Below, piece after piece: positions 9,305 to 18,700 of a stretch of DNA of 64,000 nt; the stretch's first letter is position 1; the number at the start of each line of letters is the position of its first letter. Origin of the DNA: Rhynchopus sp. YZ270_cl-10 (Eukaryota > Euglenozoa > Diplonemea > Diplonemida > Diplonemidae); the NCBI GenBank assembly GCA_964035575.1, contig OZ037902.1, positions 868,001-932,000 on the forward strand, written 5' to 3'. The position numbers and the translations under genes are program-made. The notes below the pieces were generated by a model. The model was not told the DNA's origin. It saw only the letters and a program-made list of their open reading frames with translations, and ran no database searches.

Positions 9305-11332
9305 ATGCCCCCGGAGCCTCCATCGGACACGGTGGAGCAGTCGTCCCAGCCGCCGCCTGTTGGGAGTGGACGTGGCTACCGCCTTGAGGCATTGGATAAG
9401 AATGTACCGGATCTGTGCTTCAAGGAGTCGCAGGAGGTGTCCGCAGGACGACTGTCCTCAAACGACCTGATGATCCAGGACAATCAATACGTGTCGTCGA
9501 CGCACTTCAGAATTCTTAACCAAGGTGGGGAGTCGTCCCTCTTTGTTCTCGACCTTTCGAGGAATGGGACGTGGATCGGCCCCTCCGGCGCACTGAAGAA
9601 GGTAGGCTACCAAAATCGCAAACTCATTCACGAAGGCGACCTCCTCAGCATGCTTGACCAAGCCATTCCCGACAACAAAGGAAAACTGCTCTTCCGCTTC
9701 TGCGTCTCGCTTCCAGGCCGCGAAGAGAGTCAACAACAATGGGGTGAAGTGTCTACTGCATATCATATGGGAAAAGCCTTAGGAAAAGGAAACTTTGCAA
9801 CAGTATATCACGCAAAGCACCTTAAAACGGGAAATGAAGTGGCGGTGAAGGTGATTGACAAAAAGAAGTTGATGTATGGGATGGACATTATGCTGTCGAA
9901 GATGCTTGAGGAGGTGCGTCTGCTGCGTTCTGTGTCGCATCCGAACATTGTCGATATTGTTGAAGTCTTTGATGATGATAAATATCTTTGTATCGTTCTC
10001 GAGCTCATCCGCGGAGGGGAACTCTTTGACTATATTGTCAACTCTACAAACAAATTTTCAGAAGACGAGGCGAGAGAGCTTTTTAAACAGATTATTGAAG
10101 CCTTTTTGTATCTCCATTCGAACAACGTTGCGCACCGCGACTTAAAACCTGAAAACATTTTGGTTGCCACAAAACGCGACTTCATTCTTCCTAGCCCCAG
10201 CAACTCCTCTGGATACTCAAAAAGCGAGGTTCCCGTTGACAAGGTTGTATTGAAAATCTCTGATTTTGGTCTTGCCAAATGGACTGGCGATTCTGAGACA
10301 ATGAAAACGTTTTGTGGTACACCCCTCTACATCGCCCCCGAGGTGAAGAAGAAGAAGGGCTACACCTTAGCGGTGGATATGTGGAGTATTGGTGTCATTT
10401 TGTACATTTTGCTCTGCCACCGCCCACCTCATGAGCCTCAGAAGGGGGTTGCGTTTCCGGAGAAATACTGGGGGTCGATTTCAGCGGATGCACAGAACCT
10501 AACAAAACAGCTGCTAACCATCGATCCAACTAAACGGATTGGCCTGCACGGGGTTGTGACGCATCCTTGGATGAAGGGAATCGAAATCAAAGGGGCAGAG
10601 CTCGCGGTTGCTCCTCAGGAGCTCCAGGTGGGCTCCCCGGTGAAGGCTCATCTCAAGGAGGAAGGGGCAGGGGTTGGGGAGAAGCGTCCACGTACATCGG
10701 AGATCGAGCTGCCCTCGCCGAACACAAAGAAGGCAAAGGTCGAGGCAGAAGGGCCCAGCCCAGGGGACGACGACACAGAGGTAGGGGAGGACGGCGGGGA
10801 CCACGCTGCGGCGCCGGTGTGGGGGTGGAAGAGCTCGTTGCTCGGGTACGACGATGTGGAGAGCTCGTGGACGGTGTACTCCCCGGAGGAGTGTACGCGG
10901 ATAGAGGTATGGGATTTTTGATAGTGCCTTTTTAAAAAAAGATGCAAAATGAGAGAGAGAGAGAGTTTATATGTTTTTTATGAAAGAGTGAGGTACAGTG
11001 TTCAGCTTAGAGGAAAGTGGGGATGGCAGGGTGCATCAAAACTAAATGATTGAAAACTAAAAGAAAGTAAGTAAGAAAGAGAGAGAGAGAGATGAAAGTG
11101 GAGATTGCGCAACTGTGGTAACACAACCGAGGCAACTACACTCTTACAATTTATCAAAAATAAAAGAAATATTATTGTTATTGCACAGGCCGCGCATCTA
11201 AGGTTTTTGGAAGGCAAACAAAAGACGGTTCGTGTCAACAAGTCGTACAAAATCGATTTCGCAAATAAGTTTCAGTGGAACATCGAAGAACCGACAAAGC
11301 AGCGTAGTGTTAAGCGGATGACCGAGGATTGA
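9305..11332 (+). CDS. FHA-domain Ser/Thr protein kinase, CHK2/Rad53 type
   Basis: Two exons, 9305-10906 and 11189-11332, join in phase 0 (donor GTATGG, acceptor TTGCACAG) to give about 581 residues. Residues 46-115 form an FHA domain with the phosphothreonine-binding residues in place: Gly-Arg at 48-49, Ser-Ser-Thr-His at 64-67 and Asn-Gly-Thr at 87-89. The kinase domain spans about 153-425: glycine loop GKGNF (160-164), Lys182 of AVKV, HRDLKPEN at 277-284, DFGLA at 320-324, GTPLYIAPE at 338-346. All catalytic residues are present. After the kinase comes a basic nuclear-type signal (KRPRTSEIELPSPNTKKAK). Order FHA-kinase-tail is that of the Cds1/CHK2 DNA-damage checkpoint kinases, which bind phosphothreonine partners and phosphorylate cell-cycle targets in the nucleus. 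An S/TQ cluster at the N-terminus is weak. The short second exon ends in a basic tail. The intron carries a D-module copy. Confidence 0.92.
11097..11165 (+). repeat. D module inside the FHA kinase intron
   Basis: Reads GTGGAGATTGCGCAACTGTG, then ACACAACCGAGGCAACTACA and AATTTATCAAAAATAAAAG. It lies 24 bases before the acceptor of the kinase intron, in the sense direction. Confidence 0.8.
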
Positions 11333-11646
11333 TTTTATGGGCAACACAGATTTTTTTCATATGTTTCGGACAACAACAACAAACAACAAAACAATGTTTT
11401 TTTTTTGTCCATGTGATTCTCTTCACGTTTTATTTATTTTATTCGTTCAACGTTCTGTTTTCGTTTTTTTTTTATCCCCCCCCCGTTTTCTGTTTACCCA
11501 TGCACCACTACCGAGCGAGAAAGGTATCTTTTTAGGTAACTATTGAAGGGTTACACTACACTGTCATCCCCTTATAGCCGTCTCTCCGAAAGGGGTACTT
11601 AACCCCCAGTAAATGAGTCAGTGTCGTAGTACCATCCTTTTCTTTT

Positions 11647-11682
11647 AGATGTGTGTATGCACAAGGTGTTCTTTTAAAGGGC
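11647..11682 (+). repeat. F module
   Basis: AGATGTGTGTATGCACAAGG followed by TGTTCTTTTAAA. GTGTAT...GCAC arms are short. Confidence 0.45.
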
Positions 11683-11845
11683 GACAGCAAAACCGGGAAT
11701 AAGAGCTACAGCCCCCTGCCCATTTTTTCTCTTTTTCGCTGTCTATAAACGTCCTCGGATGGGTTTTAGCAGATCAGAACAGCAGTTTAGCTGGCAAAAC
11801 ACTACGGTTGACGACTATCTAACGCTATTTCGTGGGTACTTATGC

Positions 11846-11907
11846 TTTCATCCTAGCTGGCATCGTACGTGGGTCAGTCGGAGGTGCCTGCATTCAACTA
11901 CAGTTTT
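11846..11907 (+). repeat. H module
   Basis: CTTTCATCCTAGCTGGCATC, CGTACGTGGGTCAGTCGGAG and GTGCCTGCATTCAACTACAG, closely matching 1163-1215, and followed by TTTTGTTTTT. Confidence 0.7.
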
Positions 11908-11927
11908 GTTTTTCCACCCGCTAAGAA

Positions 11928-11970
11928 CCAGTGTCTGCGTCCGCCGATGAATGATGAGGCGTTTTCTCTT
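11928..11970 (+). repeat. A module variant
   Basis: CAGTGTCTGCGTCCGCCGAT, then GATGAGGCGTTTTCTCTTTA. The CCGATGAATG...GAGGCGTTT version recurs at 59990-60015. Confidence 0.5.
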
Positions 11971-11975
11971 TACGG

Positions 11976-12024
11976 GTGGGCTAAGTACGAGAGACTTAGG
12001 TTCATCTTATTGACGCTTCCTTTT
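11976..12024 (+). repeat. B module with compensated stem
   Basis: Stem CTAAGT / ACTTAG around ACGAGAG, then GTTCATCTTATTGACG and a T-rich tail. Compared with the usual CTAAGC/GCTTAG, both sides of the last pair have changed together. Confidence 0.75.
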
Positions 12025-12101
12025 GTTCTTAACGTGTTGTGCACGAGGAGCGTTCATCTTTTAAGTTTTTTTTTCTCTTCGTATTTTCTTCTTTTTTGCA
12101 A

Positions 12102-12147
12102 TGCCTGACTCTCAGAGGCGTTCTGCACTATCAACTTCACTTTTTTT
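12102..12147 (+). repeat. A module, 3' half
   Basis: CCTGACTCTCAGAGGCGTTC then TGCACTATCAACTTCACTTT. The apical hairpin is absent. Confidence 0.65.
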
Positions 12148-12200
12148 AGGTACATTGTCACGAGAGGGCTTTGTATTTCAACCCTACTTTTTTTTTTTTT
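12148..12200 (+). repeat. E module
   Basis: AGGTACATTGTCACGAGAGG, GCTTTGTATTTCAACCC and a run of T. GGG(C)TTTG and CAACCC can pair. Confidence 0.7.
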
Positions 12201-12637
12201 CGTGCAGCGGCAAAGAAAACACTCGGGTAGTCTTTTCCTGCGTACTGTGATCAGAGACTTGAGGAGATGAAGCCAGAGGATGGCGACGTAAGTTGATATC
12301 TCAGTGATTCTCTAAAAAAGGGGGGAAGAAAAAACACACGGGGAAAGGGAAGGGAAGGGTTGGGGGAATATTTTTTTTGTCGATCCGACAAAAAAAAAGG
12401 AGCCAAAAGAAAAAAAAAAGAAAAAGCAAACAAATCAACCCCCTTTCTGTTTTTTTATTTCTTTTTTTAGATATTCAAAAGATATGTTTCAAAAAAAAAA
12501 AGCGATATATTTTTTTTTTCCTCTCGAAAACACAGCTAAAAGAAACCTTTAGACTCTTACCTCAATTATTCTCATTCCCTCCCAACAGGCGGTATATTTT
12601 CTAAAAAAATTATCAAAAATCACAAAACCATGTTAAG

Positions 12638-14003
12638 ATGAGACGATCCCAACTTTCCCTTTGTACTCACAAAAAAATAAAGGGGTGGCGTTCGGTCCCA
12701 GTCCGCACCCCTTCTTTGAAGCAGATTGTCGGCGCCAAACCTGGCGCATCGTCTTCTAATATTCGCAGTGCTCCAGAACTGTCTAAAACACATACTTCTC
12801 TTACAGTCGCCTCCCGTCTAGGGGGAGATGCTCTTACCATAGAAAAGATCAAGCAAAAGACCGAATATTTTTACCAATGGGCGAGAGGGGATTTTTGGGT
12901 TCGCAAATGTGTTAAATTGTTGCTTCTTTGTCTTGCGTATTGTATCTATAAGGTGAGCGATCAATTTCGTGACTACCGCGCTCTTCAACGGGGGGATGAG
13001 TTGACAGAACGGCTGTTAACTAATGCGGAGAGAGTAACAAAGGCTAGCACCGGGGCGAGGTTGGAGGCGAAGCAGGTGTTGCAGGAGTTTGCATATTTAC
13101 ATGGGTTGTTGGAGAGGGATGGGAAGACGTTGAAAAAGAGGGTAATAACAGATGCCGAGCTCGATGCGTTGGAGGAAAGGTTAACAGAGGTGTTGCGGCC
13201 AGAGCAGATGACAATGGCTGATTTCTGGAGTGCGAAGCTTGCAGGGATCGCAGAGGAGAAGCTTGTGGTCGCGAAGGCGTATGAACGGAAGCATAACCTC
13301 GCGTCAGACCAGTTCCTCTCAAACCGTGTGGTTATTGCAGGCAAAGAGCGGACCCAGGAACACTCTCTCAGAACCGTGACACAGTACGCAGAGGAGCACC
13401 TCTCAGAGGGGCAGAAGCGGGCCCTCAAAGAAAGGGTAGAAAAACGCAATATGGTATGCCTTTTTTTCTTTTCCCCTCCTTTTCCCAGAGGAGACGACGC
13501 TGGTGGAAAACTCCATTTTTCGATTGAAAAGAATATCTTAATCATTTTCCCCTCCTCACGTTCCACCCTTTGTATGAGTTCGACCGAGGTGCGTTTTAAA
13601 TCAACTGCTCTTTTTTTTCAAACATTTGGAGAAAAAAGGGAGATATCATATCAGCAGTTATTTAAAAAGCGTTGAGTAGAATGGAGCTTATCCTCGGGTG
13701 TCTACACTAATACCCAAAAATAACCAAAAAAAGTGACAACTGCGTAAAGCAAACCCAATCAATCAGTCTACACTAATACTCAAAGCTCAAGGGAACCCCT
13801 CAATTAGTCTACACTAATATTTTAATACAACCAAATTTTCAAAAAAATTGATACCACTATCACAGGAGAAGGCGAAACAGGAGGAGTCTTCGAGTATTGT
13901 GGCGGAGTGGTTCAGCCAGGTGGGTGACCAGGCTTCTAGTGGTGACTCGGAACCTGCCTCAACGGATTCTGCTGCCAGCACTACACCTGCGCCGGCAGCG
14001 TGA
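12638..14003 (+). CDS. Membrane-anchored coiled-coil protein, unknown
   Basis: Two exons, 12638-13453 and 13866-14003, join in phase 0 (donor GTATGC, acceptor ATCACAG) to give 317 residues. Residues 1-85 are basic and Ser-rich. A short hydrophobic stretch at about 88-104 (VRKCVKLLLLCLAYCIYKV) is a likely single membrane span. The remainder, about 105-290, is an almost continuous charged helix (many Glu, Lys, Arg with Leu/Ala heptads), followed by a Ser/Ala/Thr-rich tail ending STTPAPAA. No catalytic motif is seen. The layout suits an organelle-membrane tether or scaffold, but this is inference. The 412-base intron contains a G module and three C-type copies. Upstream of the ATG is a 150-base T/A-run tract ending CCCAACAG. 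Confidence 0.72.
13557..13622 (+). repeat. G module in intron
   Basis: CCACCCTTTGTATGAGTTCG, ACCGAGGTGCGTTTTAAATC and AACTGCTCTTTTTTTT. It matches the copy at 30275, which is also intronic. Confidence 0.65.
13676..13730 (+). repeat. C module in intron
   Basis: AATGGAGCTTATCCTCGGGT followed by GTCTACACTAATACCCAAAA. First of three C-type copies in this intron. Confidence 0.7.
13767..13850 (+). repeat. Two partial C modules in intron
   Basis: TCTACACTAATACTCAAAG at 13767 and TCTACACTAATATTTTAATA with CAACCAAATTTTCAAAAAA at 13807. The ACTAATA core lies about 15-100 bases before the acceptor at 13865, as a branch site would. Confidence 0.6.
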
Positions 14004-14332
14004 AGAGCTCCTTCCAGAAGCAAAGCCCCACACTATCAACCGACACCGACCGGGTCATGCATCTCTTTGTCATACCCACCGCACCACATCACCGAATGGT
14101 CCAGTCCTAGCTCTTATCACTAAACGTATAGTGGTACATCCCCACGTCTCCTGCCCCCTCCCCTACGGTGGCATTATTGTGCACCCATATAAAATACGAT
14201 TTTTTTTTTTTTTGTGTTATCAAGCATTGACGAATAGAAATGGAAAACGACGGATGGTGCGTGCCCGCTTTAGCGTATTGTTTTTCCACTAACATCACTC
14301 ACATTCATCAGTGAAAAACACAATCCTTTTGC
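14004..14332. other. Spacer before the retroelement fossil
   Basis: No gene is supported. It holds a T17 run near 14197 and ordinary mixed sequence. Confidence 0.4.
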
Positions 14333-17300
14333 GGTGCGATAAACGAAAAAGTGTTTTCTTGTCTTTTTGTTTTTCTGCATTTTGAGTGTTTCCGGCCTTT
14401 CTTATCATTACACAAACTATGGAAAGACACTCGAACAACGCGCAAAAGAAGCCGCTGTGGTCAGCGTTGGCCCCGTTGACCGAAGCAGGAGGCCTCCCTT
14501 GAGTTGATCAACCTGATTACTCACATGCCTGGCATCCGGAGTACTGCCTGCCTCGCAGGTGCAGGAAACGGAGGTAAAGTACTTCTGAACACGGATCCTC
14601 CGTGGACGGTGAAGGAAACACCCATGCCCTTGCATGCTAACTCGGCTGGAAAGGAGCTGCAACGCGCAGATCCACCGAGTGGGACGCCGGGACAAACTGT
14701 GACCGAAGCAGGAGGCCTCCCTTGAGTTGATCAACCTGATTACTCACATGCCTGGCATCCGGATTACTGCCTGCCTCGCAGGTGCAGGAAACGGAGGTAA
14801 AGTACTTCTGAACACGGATCCTCCGTGGACGGTGAAGGAAACACCCATGCCCTCGCATACTAACTCGGCTGGAAAGGAGCTGCAACGCGCAGATCCACTG
14901 AGTGGGACGCCGGGACAAACTGCCAGGGCGGGAAAGGGTTCCGACGACGACTCCGAAGGTCCCCGTGGTCAATGATCAGGTCACTCCCGTGACACCACCA
15001 CTGCCAGAGTTCACCCCAGAGTTGATGGATGTCATCGCTCGCATGCTTGATGAGAGAATAGCGTCCCAAGTACTGCCTGTCGCACAGGTGCAGGAACCGG
15101 AGAGAACAGTACTTCCTGACGCGGTCCATCCGCTGAAGGTGAAGGAAGGGCTCGCGCTAAGCATGTTAACCCGTTGGGCAGACCGCACGCTGCAGTCTCA
15201 CCGGGGGGGTAGTAGCCTGGGAAATAGGCAGAGGCGGGGAACTCACCCGAGGCGATGGACGGCTACAAATCCGAAGGCCCGTCGATGATCAGGTCACTCC
15301 CGTGACATCACCACCGCCAGAGGTCACCCCAGAGTGGATGTCATCGCTCGCATGCTGGATGGGAGTCTAGTTTCCCAAGTACTGCCTGTTACACAGGTGC
15401 AGGAACCGGAGATTGCATCTGCAAAAGCCTCAGAGAAGAAGAAGGGGGCAACCACAAGAAGGAGGGAGACAAAGTCGCCAAGAAGGCCGCGGACACCAAG
15501 TCGGACGGAGGAAGGAAGACCCGCTGGACAGGTCGTCGGCAATGACGGACGCACAGCGGCGTTTAGATCTTCCACATTCAAATAAAAATTGTCCTCCCTC
15601 TCATATACGTCTTCCTCCCGCTTACCCTTTGCTGTCCCCACCCTCACACCTCACCACACTTTAAACCCAACCCTCCCTGCTCCCCACGCACATTCCGTCA
15701 CCACGCTGGCCCTGAGACGACCGAAACCAGGGAATAGCACTGAGCGTGGACGAGATGGAAGGTCTTGTGCTGGGGCCCAGGGCGAGACTAGCGGGCGCTC
15801 TAGCGAAGGACACAACCGATTCAGTGGAGTCTGTCACCCGCGCCTTGTGGAGTTCTCAGGTTTTAATAGGAAAACTGTCGGGGTTTCTCCTGTGTACGAC
15901 AGCGGTGGTTTCGGTGGCTGACGCAGCTGGAGTGGAAGGACCTGTCCGAATCTTCCGCCCTGCTGAGTACGGCAACAGTCACCCGGAGCCTGCCCTATAC
16001 GTTGGTTGCTTCCAAGACACTGAGGGTGATGCATTCGAACAGCATGAGCAAGTCGTCGACACATTCTGCGAGTGATTCACTGTCGCTACTGGTACGGCGT
16101 CGGTTTCGCTTTCACCTTCAACGATCCAGTCACTTTCGAAGAAGCGCGTCCATGTCGATGTCTTTTCCAACAGGCACTGCGAGTGCAATAGCTTCGAGGA
16201 GTGCGTCATTGTCAGAGTCGCGAAATGCATCCAATAGTGAGTCGCTGACGGGGTCGTTGAGTAAAAGTGCGTCAATATCGTTGAGCTTGCCAACAGGGTC
16301 ACAGACGCAGTCACATACATTGAGTCAGAGCAACACATTCAGCGCGACGTTTTCATACAGCTTGAGAAAGTCGTTGTCACTAACGGAGAGCGCGTCCACG
16401 TCTATGTCTCTTCTAACGGGAACTGCGAATCTGAGGATGGGCCACCCGTCACGAGATTGCCCTCATGCTCACCCACATCCTGGACAATTTCGAGCGTTCA
16501 TTGCTGAAGGAGGGAGCTTTTCGTCCGAACACTCAGGTTCCACCTATCCTCCCACAACTACTTCACAGAGCAGTGAGAAGGCCGGTACCGCGATACTGAA
16601 GTTGGGATTCATACTGGCATGGTTCGGAGCAGCGAGATTCGCGGATCTCAAGGTCCTTCGGCGAGCCGGTCCAAGTGGGTGCACGTCGGGAGCGGGGCCG
16701 TGGTTTAGAGCGGATCAAAGTCCGATCTTTCGTACGAGGCACAGCGACTTCCGGACTGGGCACAACGACTGCACGCAGACACACTGACAAGCATCGCTAC
16801 GGAGTCCCTCGTATTCAACTTTTCCCGCCACAGCTTCTTCAAGGTCTTGAAGCTTATCGTCCGAAGATTGACGGATCATTCAGTGAGGCGGGGCACTGCA
16901 GGAGCTGGCAAGAAGGGGACCTAGGAGCAGTCTTGCGCTGTCAGCCGGCACGACAGCACCAAGGCCTTTCTCCACTACATCTCGTAGCTCCTCATCATCG
17001 TGGGGGAAGTCAACTCACGGGATAGCTTAACCAAAATTGCCCTCCTGCGACAACATCTTCGCGGTAGGCCAGATCCAAGCGCTTGGCATCCGGAGTACTG
17101 CCTGCCTCGCAGGTGCAGGAAACGGAGGTAAAGTACTTCTGAACACGGATCCTCCGTGGACGGTGAAGGAAACACCCATGCCCTCGCATGCTAACTCGGC
17201 TGGAAAGGAGCTGCAACGCGCAGATCCACCGAGTGGGAGATTTGCGTCGTCAACCGGCACGAGACCAAGAGCACATGACGCAAGGCCCTCCACTACTTCC

Positions 17301-18321
17301 CACAACTCCTCGTCATCGTGGGGGGAGTCAACCATTTCCGAGCTCTGGGCAGGGAATTTATGATAGGTACCGACCCCCAATACCGCATGGCTCCAAAGTG
17401 GGTGGACAAATCCCGCGAGACGTTAACGGTAGAATGCTGTACTGTCTGGCGTCTGCACAGAGAGGGTGCTGTACCACTTATTTGGGAGTGTGGTTTCGCA
17501 GACGTTCTGCTGTCGGGGACGACTGTGCACACTCCGACGTACCCTCCTCCTCATCAGCGACGAGGCGCGGCGCATCGACTCGGCCTACGAATGAGACGTC
17601 CTCGTGGAGATTCCTCAAATGGTGAGACTTGAGCTGGCGTACCAACAACAGGTCATTCAGAAGAACGTCTGATCCACAAGGAACCCACTAACACCATTGC
17701 GGGATGGTCCTGATGCATCGTCGAGGGACCCTGGAGGGACCCCGGAAATGGTGTGCCTCCGCGATGTACGCTTTTTTGTGAGGGAGCTGCTCGCAGCTAT
17801 CGGTCTCGTCCTCCTTGCGATCACGTACACAGATACAACGCACGCGCGTTCTTGTGGTACTTCGACAACTCTGCGGTAGTAGCGTGCATCGAGAGGGGCC
17901 ACAGCAGTAGCCATGTTGCGAACGAACTTTTGGAGTATTTTGTTCGGGGTGGCGGATGCGAGAGGATTTAGTTCTTGCTCTTATCGAGAACGTCCACTGC
18001 TCAGACAGGGGTTCTTTATCTTCACCCGCTGGTCTGGCATCGAACTAGACACCTTTCGGTGATCCGCCTTTGAAGTGGGACCAGTTGACGATCCTTCCTT
18101 GCCTTGGGCTTTAAGCCAGGTTTTTCAAAGGTTTTCACACAGAAGGTGTCTTTTTGTCGGGTGCTCTGGACACTGGTGGTCGGATCAGATGACGACTATC
18201 TTGTCCTTTGTACTCTCCCCTATGTTTGCAACAGATAGTCTTGCACTGAACACATGACGAACCGTCACGTTGTTCAGTTACCTGGGGGTTTTGGGTGCGA
18301 TAAACGAAAAAGTGTTTTCTT
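14333..18321 (+). mobile_element. DIRS-like (tyrosine-recombinase type?) retroelement fossil
   Basis: The block is bounded by a 28-bp direct repeat (14333-14360 and 18294-18321, GGTGCGATAAACGAAAAAGT and on). Inside, a unit of about 220 bp occurs at about 14490-14700 and 14710-14925, with a further partial copy near 17085-17240. Translations of the distal part give RNase-H-like fragments (for example YFDNSAVVACIERGHSS around 17855-17910) with flavour of DIRS/Ngaro elements. The element is old and heavily broken, with many breaks; no intact gene remains. Family assignment is tentative; LTR-type kin or another retroelement is possible. Confidence 0.45.
16002..16440 (+). other. Ser-rich repeat-like coding tract inside the fossil block
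   Basis: One frame reads about 140 residues dominated by Ser with Thr, Ala and Leu, in short recurring words such as SASMSMS, SASISLSLPTG and SASTSMSLLTG. This is unlike a polymerase or capsid region and resembles Ser-rich repeats of protist surface proteins. It may be a captured host fragment or a repeat of the element. Confidence 0.4.
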
Positions 18322-18591
18322 TATTTCATTTAACTGTCATATCCTGAAGTCGTTTTCTATTTTTTTTGATTTTTTTTTGCCCTTTTTTTCGTAGATGGGA
18401 ATACCTTTTGTTAGCAACACGCTTCATTTTTCTGTTGGGTTGGGTGACCTCTCTCACCCATACAACCGCTTAGGGTTTTCATCTTTTTCCAAAACCTTTT
18501 TCTCTTAGTATACACCCCCTTTTCAAATCCAAACCTCGAAATGGATTTGTAGGGCTGCATGGTTGTCCAACCCAACGGTGCACCGATCATC

Positions 18592-18632
18592 AAGGTACAC
18601 TGTCAAGAGGGCTTTGTATTGCAACTTTTTAT
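18592..18632 (+). repeat. E module upstream of the RING gene
   Basis: AAGGTACACTGTCAAGAGGG then CTTTGTATTGCAACTTTTT. It lies about 70 bases before the ATG at 18701. Confidence 0.65.
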
Positions 18633-18700
18633 CATCCACACACATTACAGGGCTGGGTGAGGCCTTTTTTTTTTTTTGTTTTGGTTTTTTTTTTAAAACG

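Larger units (their letters stand above)
11333..12637. other. Spacer rich in short sense-strand modules
   Basis: No coding region is supported. It is a succession of T- and C-runs with modules F (11647), H (11846), A variant (11928), B (11976), A (12102) and E (12148). Confidence 0.5.

Noticed and set aside
11899-11912. CTACAGTTTTGT as part of a euglenozoan spliced leader
   Set aside because: Only a few bases match the kinetoplastid/diplonemid leader end, and no donor site or snRNA-like downstream region follows.
18563-18700. Upstream in-frame start of the RING protein
   Set aside because: The extra 46 residues are translation of an E module and T-runs (FFFFCFGFFF).
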